DNA of 11,333 nucleotides. Source: Deltaproteobacteria bacterium. Its GTDB lineage: Bacteria; Desulfobacterota; B13-G15. This document shows positions 1 to 5,955 of this stretch, piece after piece. Where the stretch lies: assembly GCA_003646705.1 (NCBI GenBank), contig QMLK01000014.1, positions 1 through 11,333 of the forward strand, in the 5' to 3' direction. A program made the translations under genes and the position numbers. Positions within the stretch are counted from its first letter, which is position 1. Every line of letters starts with the position of its first letter. Under the pieces are notes generated by a model. The model did no database searches. It was not told the origin of the DNA and was given only the letters and a program-made list of their open reading frames with translations.

Positions 1-2
1 AG

Positions 3-50
3 CTTAAGCGGCACATACCCGTGGTCTTCGACGACATTGAAGTACAATAG
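3..50 (+). CDS. C-terminal tail of an upstream gene (partial)
   Basis: The frame starting at position 3 is open from the window edge to a TAG at 48-50 and reads LKRHIPVVFDDIEVQ, which looks protein-like. The stop lies immediately before the GGGAGG ribosome binding site of the next gene at 51-56, the spacing expected for tightly packed genes read as one transcript. Only fifteen residues are visible, so no family can be named. A second frame is also open from position 1 through to 291, so chance cannot be excluded. Confidence 0.3.
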   Translation, partial: LKRHIPVVFDDIEVQ

Positions 51-63
51 CGGGAGGCAAGCC

Positions 64-291
64 ATGCCAGTCGCAAACAGCCTGCCAACAGTCCACGTCT
101 CGGTGACGGAGTACCTCCAGCTCAGCCCGGAGATGCGGCGCTGGATCGCACACCGCATGGACTGCGTGCCCGCGCACGCCAGGCCCCCTTTGATAAACGA
201 GGCCGATAGCAGAGTCTGGAGACGCATCAAAAGTACAGCAAATGGCCATTCCGAGGTGATCATAAGGGTTTATCAGGAAAGGCCGGCATGA
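64..291 (+). CDS. Hypothetical protein, 75 aa
   Basis: I do not recognise this protein. The ATG at 64 is chosen because GGGAGG (51-56) lies seven bases upstream; a TTG at 37 in the same frame has no comparable site and would overlap the upstream tail. The product is small, with no predicted membrane segment, and is Arg-rich in the middle (EMRRWIAHR near residue 25, RVWRRIKS near residue 51). It has one Cys, so it is not a zinc finger. Its stop overlaps the next start in an ATGA arrangement (288-291), which suggests translational coupling to the HU-domain gene and so a shared operon with it. Position beside an integrase suggests an accessory element gene, but no function can be given from the sequence. 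Confidence refers to the reading frame being real. Confidence 0.55.
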   Translation: MPVANSLPTVHVSVTEYLQLSPEMRRWIAHRMDCVPAHARPPLINEADSRVWRRIKSTANGHSEVIIRVYQERPA

Positions 292-761
292 TGCCGAGGT
301 TCAAGATCAGAGTGTACAGAGACAAGGATGAGAGGCCAGCGGTCGAACGCATCATTGACTCGGTCCGACAGCTCGATCTCTTCATCAGAGAGGCCATCAC
401 CGGCCTCGACTGGGTCACCATCTCCTGCAGCAGGGAGGATTTGCAGGACGAAAATCAGTGTGCTATGAAACTCCCAAAACCCCTGCTTGAGGAGGACGAA
501 ATGAAGATGGCCGAGATAATCAGGGAGGTTTCATTGCGAACAAATGCGTCTCAGAAGACCGTCAAGGAGGTGATCTCCGCCTGGCTCGAGGTGGTCAGGG
601 AGAGCCTTCAGAAAGACGGAAAAGTGATGATCAGGGGTCTTGGGACGTTCTCAGTCCAACAGAGGAAGGGCCGGCGGGGCCGAAACCCTCGGACAGGTGA
701 GATCATAGACATACCGCCTAGAAAGACGGTGAAATTCAAGCCTGCCCGGGACCTGCTTTGA
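288..761 (+). CDS. HU/IHF-family DNA-bending protein with uncertain start
   Basis: The last 86 residues are a complete HU/IHF domain, which binds and bends DNA as a dimer. Visible marks are GLGTF, then the beta-arm GRNPRTGEIIDIPP, then VKFKPARDLL. Counted from the internal ATG at 501, GTF falls at residues 48-50 and RNP at 61-63, the same positions as in E. coli HU, and P63 is the arm proline that intercalates in DNA. Counted from 288, the protein is 157 residues with a 71-residue N-terminal segment (charged, including RVYRDKDERPAVERI) that I do not recognise. The 288 start follows AGGAAAGG and overlaps the previous stop by four bases; the 501 start has a stronger site, GAGGAGG, five bases upstream. 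Either or both may be used. An HU/IHF protein next to an integrase could assist recombination, as IHF does for lambda Int; this is inference. Confidence 0.8.
   Translation: MMPRFKIRVYRDKDERPAVERIIDSVRQLDLFIREAITGLDWVTISCSREDLQDENQCAMKLPKPLLEEDEMKMAEIIREVSLRTNASQKTVKEVISAWLEVVRESLQKDGKVMIRGLGTFSVQQRKGRRGRNPRTGEIIDIPPRKTVKFKPARDLL
489..503 (+). promoter_or_regulatory. Internal ribosome binding site and ATG for a canonical-length HU
   Basis: GAGGAGG at 489-495 stands five bases before the ATG at 501, inside the longer HU reading frame and in phase with it. Initiation here would give an 86-residue protein that is co-linear with ordinary HU, which supports this as a real start. Whether the longer product is also made cannot be told from sequence. 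Confidence 0.6.
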
Positions 762-806
762 GAGCGACGGCTCTGAACCGGCACGGGCAAGAGAACCAAA
801 CGCGGC

Positions 807-1967
807 ATGCCCATTCTCGTTGAGTGCCCCAGCTGCAAGCACCGACAGAACGAGCGGTACAGAAAGTGCCGGCGATGCGGCCTCGACCTGAGCCGTGCGC
901 GCAACAAGGTCTACTGGATCGAGTACTACGTCAAGGAGCTGAGGAAGAAGAAGAGGGAAAGGATAGGACCGTGGAAGAACCTCGCCGAACAGGTCCTGGC
1001 CAAGAGGAAAAGCGAGATAGCCGAAAACAGGTTCCTCGACAAGCTCGATGAACCACCCAAAATACTGCTCAGGGAATTTGTGAAGTACTACATCGAGTGG
1101 TGTGCTACCCACAACAAGTCACCTGAAACCAAGCGAACTCGCCTCAAACCGCTGCTGGCCTTTTTCGGAAACATGCAGCTGTCTGAAATTTCACCGTGGT
1201 TGATCGAGAAGTACAAGTCCAAGCGAAGGAAAGAGGTGTCCCCCAGCACGGTGAACAAGGAGCTGACCGTTCTCAGGCACCTATTCAACAAGGCCATTCA
1301 GTGGGGATACGCGCGGGAAAACCCGCTCAGGCACGTTGAGTGGTACAGGGAACCCAAGGGAAAGCTGCGTTTCCTGTCTGCCGAGGAGATAGCGGCGCTG
1401 CTGCAAGCAGCCCCGCTGTGGCTCCAGAGATTGATCCTGTTTGCGTTGAACACCGGAATGCGGACAGGAGAAATACTGTCCCTGACCTGGGATTCAATAG
1501 ACTTTGAAAACGGATTGATCTACGTGTCTCAGAGCAAATCGGGGGAAGCTCGACACATACCCATGAACAACGTTACCCGTGAAATCCTGCTCGAAGTGCG
1601 AAAGGAAGTTGAAACAATCAGCGACTATGTCTTCATAAATCCCAAAACAGGGACTCGCTGGGTAAACATACGTAAGGCGTTCAGGCGAACATGCAAAGCG
1701 GCGGGCGTCACAGGCTGCACGTTCCACACACTTCGCCACACGTTTGCCAGCCACCTGGTGATGCGAGGTATCGACTTGAAGACAGTCAGCGAACTGCTCG
1801 GCCACAAGAGCATCAACATGACCATGAGATATGCACACCTGTCCCCCGATCACAAGCGACTCAGCATGAAATCAATCCAGGAAGTCACGGCAAAGGCGTT
1901 GTCCATTAAGCGTCAGCTGGCAGAGGAGCAAAAACAACCCCCTCCGCAAACCCTCCTCGAAGCCTAA
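807..1967 (+). CDS. int: Tyrosine recombinase/phage-type integrase with N-terminal zinc ribbon
   Basis: A 386-residue site-specific tyrosine recombinase that would integrate and excise the element. The N-terminus carries a four-cysteine zinc-ribbon-like knuckle (C7, C10, C21, C24). Residues about 35-80 (YWIEYYVKELRKKKRERIG and following) resemble an arm-type DNA-binding segment. The SAM-like core-binding domain covers about 85-175, and the catalytic domain about 185-350. All catalytic residues are present: R219 (NTGMRTGE), K244 (SKSGEARH), H307 and R310 (HTLRH), H333 (LLGHKS) and the nucleophile Y342 (MRYAHL). The last 35 residues form a polar tail ending in a proline run. The ATG at 807 has only a weak upstream purine stretch; it keeps the zinc knuckle intact. 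The gene appears intact, with no frameshift, so it may be active. Codon use is less GC-biased than in the genes from 2165 onward, in keeping with acquired DNA. Confidence 0.94.
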   Translation: MPILVECPSCKHRQNERYRKCRRCGLDLSRARNKVYWIEYYVKELRKKKRERIGPWKNLAEQVLAKRKSEIAENRFLDKLDEPPKILLREFVKYYIEWCATHNKSPETKRTRLKPLLAFFGNMQLSEISPWLIEKYKSKRRKEVSPSTVNKELTVLRHLFNKAIQWGYARENPLRHVEWYREPKGKLRFLSAEEIAALLQAAPLWLQRLILFALNTGMRTGEILSLTWDSIDFENGLIYVSQSKSGEARHIPMNNVTREILLEVRKEVETISDYVFINPKTGTRWVNIRKAFRRTCKAAGVTGCTFHTLRHTFASHLVMRGIDLKTVSELLGHKSINMTMRYAHLSPDHKRLSMKSIQEVTAKALSIKRQLAEEQKQPPPQTLLEA

Positions 1968-1989
1968 GACGTGCACGCCTAGCACGTTT
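1967..1989 (+). terminator. Hairpin just after the integrase stop
   Basis: ACGTGC (1969-1974) and GCACGT (1982-1987) form a perfect six-base inverted repeat with a seven-base loop, extendable by a G-T and an A-T pair. It begins at the integrase stop codon. Only TTTG follows rather than a long T-run, so it would be a weak terminator; it could instead be a recombinase or processing site. Confidence 0.3.
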
Positions 1990-2005
1990 GTCCCATCCTT
2001 TACTC

Positions 2006-2034
2006 TTGACACAGCTCCTTGCGTACACTATTTG
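2006..2034 (+). promoter_or_regulatory. Candidate sigma-70 promoter in the gap after the integrase
   Basis: A perfect TTGACA (2006-2011) is followed, after 17 bases, by TATTTG (2029-2034), a poor match to TATAAT. It points toward the radical-SAM gene and would give a leader of about 100 bases. The first TTGTAACAA palindrome lies right at the expected start of transcription. This is the only convincing -35 box in the gap, but the weak -10 keeps confidence low. Confidence 0.3.
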
Positions 2035-2064
2035 TAACAACCAATTTCCCACTCTTTGTGACAA
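2032..2064. repeat. Two copies of the palindrome TTGTnACAA
   Basis: TTGTAACAA at 2032-2040 and TTGTGACAA at 2056-2064 are near-identical nine-base palindromes, with centres 24 bases apart. Each is preceded by one more T. Such paired sites could bind a dimeric regulator, an excisionase or the integrase arm-binding domain. They lie between the integrase and the next gene, overlapping the end of a possible promoter. Confidence 0.45.
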
Positions 2065-2098
2065 TGAACCGGTAACGGACGGATTTTCACGCTGCAGG

Positions 2099-2121
2099 AC
2101 TGGCACCTATACTGGCACCTA
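2099..2121. repeat. Tandem direct repeat of ACTGGCACCTA
   Basis: The eleven-base sequence ACTGGCACCTA occurs twice (2099-2109 and 2111-2121) separated by a single T, giving a 12-base period. It stands about 20 bases before the radical-SAM start and 130 bases after the integrase stop. Repeats in this position are often integrase arm sites or part of the attachment region. No second, distant copy is present in the window, so an attachment core cannot be assigned. Confidence 0.5.
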
Positions 2122-2141
2122 AAGTGAATCCTCGGAGATCT

Positions 2142-2951
2142 ATGTCTCGTAACTCCTTGATTTTATTGGAGAATTGCAGGGGCTCAGACCCGCGGACCCT
2201 GGCCTTCCACGCCCTGGACCTCTGCCGCGGCTGTGGCACCTGCGTGGAGGCCCTGCTGAGACCGGGACCCCCTCAGCGGATCGAGCTCCGCCCCACCGGC
2301 CGACGCTCCCCCATCTGCCCCGGGAAGATATCGCCCGAACAGGTGGTCCTCTCCCCCCAAGGGGTGGGGCCGGCTCGCAACATCGTGGCCTTCACCGGGG
2401 GAGACCTCATGTGCCAGCCCGATTTCTACACCCGAACCACCTCCCTGATAAAGGCCCGAGCCGAAGGGCTCTGGGTGCTGCTGGAGACCAACGGCTACGG
2501 CCTCACCCTGCGGAACCTCGACCTCTACGGGGAGGCAGGGGTCGATGCCTTCTGGCTCGATATAAAGGCCTACGATCCAGAGGTCCATCGAAGGCTCACC
2601 GGGGTGGACAACGCCTGGGTCCTTAAGCTCCCCGGAGAGATCGTCAAGCGCGGCTTCACCCTGGAGGTCCTGAGCCTCTACATCCCCGGGTGGGTGCAGG
2701 AGGATCAGATCGGTCGGATCGCTCGCGTTTTAGCGGAGGTCGACCCCTCCATCCCCTTCACCGTCCTGGCCTTCTTCCCGGAACACAAGATGAGGGACGT
2801 CCCTCCACCCACCCTCGATCAGATGCTCAAGGCTTGGGAGGCGGCGAAGGCAACGGGCCTCGAGAGGGTCAGGTTGGGAAATCTCGGGATCTTCCTCAAG
2901 GACGGAGGAGACTGGGAGAGGCTCCTCAAGGTCGCCCCAGAGGCCCTTTGA
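2142..2951 (+). CDS. Radical-SAM family protein (PflA-like), atypical or truncated N-terminus
   Basis: Residues about 80-255 match the pyruvate-formate-lyase-activating-enzyme type of radical SAM protein (COG1180-like): IVAFTGGDL (81-89) in the position of the SAM-binding GGE motif, LLETNGY (113-119), FWLDIKAYDPEVHRRLTG (137-154), then the C-terminal strands (TLEVLSLYIPGW, FTVLAFFPEHKM). Such enzymes use a [4Fe-4S] cluster and S-adenosylmethionine to make a radical. The usual CX3CX2C cluster motif is absent. The only Cys group, CRGCGTC (C28, C31, C34), has CX2CX2C spacing but lies roughly where the cluster loop should be. ATG 2142 is chosen for GGAG at 2134-2137; a GTG at 2124 in frame would start inside the repeat region. 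Base composition changes sharply around residue 10, so the 5' end may have been replaced at the element boundary. The substrate is unknown. It may be a divergent functional family or a truncated gene. Confidence 0.72.
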   Translation: MSRNSLILLENCRGSDPRTLAFHALDLCRGCGTCVEALLRPGPPQRIELRPTGRRSPICPGKISPEQVVLSPQGVGPARNIVAFTGGDLMCQPDFYTRTTSLIKARAEGLWVLLETNGYGLTLRNLDLYGEAGVDAFWLDIKAYDPEVHRRLTGVDNAWVLKLPGEIVKRGFTLEVLSLYIPGWVQEDQIGRIARVLAEVDPSIPFTVLAFFPEHKMRDVPPPTLDQMLKAWEAAKATGLERVRLGNLGIFLKDGGDWERLLKVAPEAL

Positions 2952-2986
2952 GAGATCTGGCTGCCATTGAGCAGTATGTATAAGCG

Positions 2987-3016
2987 TTGACACACCTCTG
3001 GTCCTTGAATTATTAA
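2987..3016 (+). promoter_or_regulatory. Sigma-70 type promoter of the TRAP operon
   Basis: TTGACA (2987-2992) is followed after 18 bases by TATTAA (3011-3016), matching TATAAT at four of six positions. It lies in the 97-base gap between the radical-SAM stop and dctP, in an AT-rich patch within GC-rich DNA. Transcription would start near 3023, shortly before the dctP ribosome binding site GGAGGGA at 3037-3043. Confidence 0.55.
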
Positions 3017-3048
3017 AGGGCATTAAATCTTCATCCGGAGGGAAGCCA

Positions 3049-4059
3049 ATGGAGAGGATATCGCGGAGGACCTTTCTCAAGCGGATGAGCTATGCCACCA
3101 TCGCCTTTCAAATCGGCGGTGGGCTGGCCTGGGCGAAGAAACGCATCAACATCACCTTCTCCACCATGTTTCCCACCAGCTACTACTGGGTTCCCGTGAC
3201 CCAGCGCTTCATCAAGCGGGTGGAGGAGAGGACCAACGGGGAGGTCAAGTTCGCCTTCTACCACTCCAAGCAGCTCTTCGGCGGCAAGGAAGAGGTGCCT
3301 GCCCTTCAGCGGGGCGAGATCGACATGTGCATCCCTAACGCCAACTACCACGCCGGCACGGTCAAGGGCTCCGACGTGGGCGCCCTGCCCTTCCTCTGGA
3401 AGGACGTGGACGACGCCTGGAAGTCGCTAAAGGCGGGGCTCTGGGAGCAGGGGCTCAACCAAAAATGGGAAAAGATCAACATCCTGATCCTCGCTCAGTC
3501 CCCGGGGGGCTTCTACCACTTTGGCACCAAGAAGCGCCCCATCCTCAAGCCCCAGGACCTCAAGGGAATGACCATCGCCATCTCGAGCACCGTGCACGCC
3601 AAGATGGTGGAGGAACTGGGTGGGGCCCCCTCCTTCATGTCCTCGGGGGAGCTTTACACAGCGCTACAGCGGGGGGCCATCGACGGGATCCTCAGGCCCT
3701 TCCTCACCTACACGGGCCGCAAACTCCACGAGGTTCTGGACCACCTCACCATCACCAACGCCGGCAACTACACCATCCTCATGGCCGCCAACAAGAACTC
3801 CTGGGCCAAGATCCCGAAGGACATCCAGAAGGTCCTCAGGCAGTGCGCCTGGGAGTGGGCAGAGGACGGCTACAAGGCCACCCTCGAAAGCGACGCCAAG
3901 GCCATCGACCTGCTCAAGTCGAGGGGGATGAAGATCCACTCCCTGGACGAGGCCACCTTCGGCGAGTTCAAGGCCTCCATCAAGAAGGTCTACGACTGGT
4001 GGATCGGCCAGGTCCCGGACGGAAAGAAGCTCATCGACTTCATCGAGGCCCATCACTGA
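3049..4059 (+). CDS. dctP: TRAP transporter substrate-binding protein, DctP family, Tat-exported
   Basis: The extracytoplasmic receptor of a TRAP transporter: it captures a solute in the periplasm and hands it to the DctQ-DctM membrane complex encoded next. The 336 residues fit the family. The N-terminus is a twin-arginine signal (SRRTFLK, residues 5-11) followed by a hydrophobic stretch and a probable cleavage site AWA at 27-29, so the protein is predicted to be exported folded by the Tat system. Family marks include the early strand INITFSTMFP, LFGGKEEVPALQRGEIDM (76-93), and GELYTALQRGAIDG (200-213). In most DctP proteins an Arg follows KGlkI and binds the solute carboxylate; here the segment reads LKGMTIAIS, with Ala177 in that place. 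This may mean a different solute or binding mode. The substrate cannot be named. The start has a good site, GGAGGGA, and its own promoter. Confidence 0.93.
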   Translation: MERISRRTFLKRMSYATIAFQIGGGLAWAKKRINITFSTMFPTSYYWVPVTQRFIKRVEERTNGEVKFAFYHSKQLFGGKEEVPALQRGEIDMCIPNANYHAGTVKGSDVGALPFLWKDVDDAWKSLKAGLWEQGLNQKWEKINILILAQSPGGFYHFGTKKRPILKPQDLKGMTIAISSTVHAKMVEELGGAPSFMSSGELYTALQRGAIDGILRPFLTYTGRKLHEVLDHLTITNAGNYTILMAANKNSWAKIPKDIQKVLRQCAWEWAEDGYKATLESDAKAIDLLKSRGMKIHSLDEATFGEFKASIKKVYDWWIGQVPDGKKLIDFIEAHH

Positions 4060-4071
4060 GGGAGCCGACCC

Positions 4072-4581
4072 GTGGGAAGGGGGACGAAGAGGTTCGTCCA
4101 GGTCGTGGAGCGGCTCAACGAGGCCGGCGGCATCCTGGCCCAGGCGGGCCTCTTCGCCCTCTTCCTCATCGTCTGCTGGGAGGTCCTCACCCGCTACCTC
4201 CTCAGGGACCCGAGCGTCTTCTCCGCTGAGGTCAGCGAGTATCTGATGGTGCTCCTGACCTTCGCCTCGGCGGGCCTCATCATGAAGGACGGCCGCCACG
4301 TGAGGGTGGAGGTCGTGGTGGCTCGTCTCGGACGGAGGGGGAGGGCCTTGGCAGGGATCTTCTCCCAGGGGGTGGTGCTCCTGATATGCGCCATCTTGAT
4401 GGTCGAGGGGACCAAATCCACTTACCTCGCCTTCATCAGCAACTACCGCTCTACGAGCCTCCTCAACTTCCCCCTCTGGATCCCCTACTCCCTGGTCCCC
4501 CTCGGGGCCTTGCTCCTGGGGCTTCAGTCGGTGGCCATGGTGATCAAGGAGATGGCGGAACTGGGATGTCGCCGGAGCTGA
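4072..4581 (+). CDS. dctQ: TRAP transporter small membrane subunit, DctQ family
   Basis: The 169-residue small integral-membrane subunit that joins the receptor to the large permease. Four hydrophobic helices are visible at about 21-43, 51-71, 92-112 and 135-159. The typical DctQ pattern is present: WEVLTRYLLRDPSVFSAEVS across helices 1 and 2, then GLIMKDGRHVRVEV (68-81) in the loop. The start is GTG at 4072, thirteen bases after the dctP stop, with GAGGGAG at 4058-4064 as ribosome binding site. Its end overlaps the start of dctM by 16 bases, so the two membrane subunits are probably translationally coupled and made in matched amounts. I see nothing unusual. Confidence 0.93.
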   Translation: MGRGTKRFVQVVERLNEAGGILAQAGLFALFLIVCWEVLTRYLLRDPSVFSAEVSEYLMVLLTFASAGLIMKDGRHVRVEVVVARLGRRGRALAGIFSQGVVLLICAILMVEGTKSTYLAFISNYRSTSLLNFPLWIPYSLVPLGALLLGLQSVAMVIKEMAELGCRRS

Positions 4582-5870
4582 TCGCCCTCATCGTCATCGC
4601 CACGCTGCTTGCGCTGCTCTTCAGTGGAGTGCCGGTCTTCGCCTCCCTGACCCTGGCGAGCATCCTGGGGCTCTACCTCTTTAAGGGCCCAGAGGGCTTC
4701 AGTGCGGTCCCCAACATCTTCTACGGGAAGCTGAGCCACTTCGTGCTCGTGGCCATACCGCTCTTCATCCTCATGGGGGAGATCCTCTTCTACACCGGGA
4801 TCGGGGAGGACCTCTACAACTTCGGAAGCAAATGGCTCCACCGCGTACCAGGAGGGCTGGCCATGGGTACGGTGGTGGCCAGCACCATCTTCGGGGCCAT
4901 GTGCGGGGTGAGCGTGGCGGGGGCGGCCACCATCGGCTCCTTCGCCATCCCGGAGATGCTGAAGCGCGGTTACGACAGGAGGCTCGCCTCAGGGTGCGTG
5001 GCCGCCTCGGGAGCCCTGGCGCTGCTGATCCCCCCGAGCATCGGCTTCATCCTCTACGGGATCATCGCTGACGAGTCCATCGGCAAGCTCTTCACCGGGG
5101 GGATCATCCCCGGGGTGATCCTCGCCTCCATGATGATGGCCTACATCGGCCTGGTGGTGAAGCTGGACCCCTCCAAGGCCCCGAGGTTGGAAGAGGTGGT
5201 GACCTGGAGGGAGAGGTTCCGCGTGCTGCTCAAGGCCTGGAGCGCCATCTTTCTCATCTTCTCGGTCCTGGGGACCATCTACCTCGGGATCGCCACCCCC
5301 ACGGAGTCCGCGGCCATAGGGTCCGCCGGGGCCTTCTTCCTGGCCCTGGTGGTGAAGAAGAGGCTCACCTGGGAGACCTTCCTCCGGATCCTTCGCTCCA
5401 CCATGTACACCACGGGGATGATCTTGCTGATCTTCGCCTCGGCCATGCTCTTCGGCTTCGTACTGACGCTCCTTCAGGTCCCCCAGGGTCTGGCGTCCTT
5501 CGTGGCCGAGCTGGAGCTGCCGGGCTGGATCGTGATGAGCGCCATCATGGCCCTGCTCATCCTCATGGGGATGTTCCTGGACGGGGCCTCGGTGATCCTC
5601 ATCGGCACCCCGATCCTGCTGCCCATAGTAAAGGCCCTGGGGTTCAACGGGCTCTGGTTCGGTGTGGTGATGATGGTGACCATCGAGATGGCGGTGATAA
5701 CGCCGCCTGTGGGGTTGAACCTCTACGTGATCAAGGGGATAGCCCCGCGGGAGGTGTCGCTGGAGGACATCATCCGGGGGGCCCTACCCTTCGTCTTCGT
5801 GGAGATCCTGTCCCTGGTGATCTTCATCGGCCTGCCGGAGCTGGTGCTGTGGCTTCCGGGGAAGCTTTGA
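4566..5870 (+). CDS. dctM: TRAP transporter large permease subunit, DctM family
   Basis: The large membrane subunit that forms the ion-coupled transport path; TRAP systems are driven by a sodium or proton gradient, not ATP. From ATG 4566 it is 434 residues, the usual family length, with about a dozen hydrophobic helices. Family motifs are clear: VSVAGAATIGSFAIPEMLKR (115-134), LALLIPPSIGFILYG (151-165), GIATPTESAA (241-250), GMFLDGASVILIGTPILLPI (335-354) and ITPPVGLNLYVIKG (378-391). The frame is open further upstream to 4386, but that part is the shadow of dctQ in another phase and lacks membrane-protein character, so the start inside the dctQ end is preferred. The upstream AAGGAG (4547-4552) is rather distant, consistent with coupling through the overlap. 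The gene appears intact. Confidence 0.94.
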   Translation: MSPELIALIVIATLLALLFSGVPVFASLTLASILGLYLFKGPEGFSAVPNIFYGKLSHFVLVAIPLFILMGEILFYTGIGEDLYNFGSKWLHRVPGGLAMGTVVASTIFGAMCGVSVAGAATIGSFAIPEMLKRGYDRRLASGCVAASGALALLIPPSIGFILYGIIADESIGKLFTGGIIPGVILASMMMAYIGLVVKLDPSKAPRLEEVVTWRERFRVLLKAWSAIFLIFSVLGTIYLGIATPTESAAIGSAGAFFLALVVKKRLTWETFLRILRSTMYTTGMILLIFASAMLFGFVLTLLQVPQGLASFVAELELPGWIVMSAIMALLILMGMFLDGASVILIGTPILLPIVKALGFNGLWFGVVMMVTIEMAVITPPVGLNLYVIKGIAPREVSLEDIIRGALPFVFVEILSLVIFIGLPELVLWLPGKL

Positions 5871-5891
5871 TCGCAGTCCTTTCATCCCCAG

Positions 5892-5916
5892 GTGGCTACG
5901 GAGGTCCCATGGCCAC
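5892..5916 (+). repeat. Imperfect hairpin between dctM and the cupin gene
   Basis: GTGGCTA (5892-5898) can pair with TGGCCAC (5910-5916), seven pairs with one G-U, around an eleven-base loop. No T-run follows, so it is unlikely to be an intrinsic terminator; it may be an mRNA processing or stability element between the TRAP genes and the cupin, or chance. Confidence 0.22.
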
Positions 5917-5955
5917 TTAGACCTTCACCCATAACGGCACCAAGAGGAGGGAACT

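Larger units (their letters stand above)
1..2165. mobile_element. Integrase-proximal end of an integrated element (partial)
   Basis: Seen: a run of small, closely spaced genes, then a protein with an HU/IHF domain and a tyrosine recombinase, followed by about 170 bases of AT-richer non-coding DNA with short repeats. Codon use here is mixed, with many A/T third positions, while everything after about 2165 strongly prefers G or C at third positions. Known: integrative elements and prophages usually carry the tyrosine integrase at one end, next to the attachment site. Inferred: the element enters from the left of the window and ends between the integrase stop (1967) and about 2165. The exact end is not visible because the other end lies outside the window, so no flanking direct repeat can be matched. 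It could also be a remnant rather than an active element. Confidence 0.5.

Noticed and set aside
37..63. TTG 37 as start of the small upstream gene
   Set aside because: It overlaps the possible upstream gene tail and lacks a ribosome binding site; ATG 64 follows GGGAGG.
2124..2141. GTG 2124 as start of the radical-SAM gene
   Set aside because: It has no good ribosome binding site and begins beside the direct repeat; ATG 2142 has GGAG at a usable distance.
1968..2141. tRNA or tRNA fragment as integration target after the integrase
   Set aside because: No acceptor-stem, T-loop (GGTTCGAATCC-like) or CCA-end pattern was found in this gap on either strand.
3465..4229. 254-codon + strand frame overlapping dctP and dctQ
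   Set aside because: Out-of-phase shadow rich in Pro, Arg, Gly and His; dctP and dctQ in the other frames have clear family motifs.
4386..4565. N-terminal extension of dctM by 60 codons
   Set aside because: This stretch is dctQ in another phase; the extension is Pro-rich and hydrophilic and would make the protein longer than the family. ATG 4566 gives the usual 434 residues.
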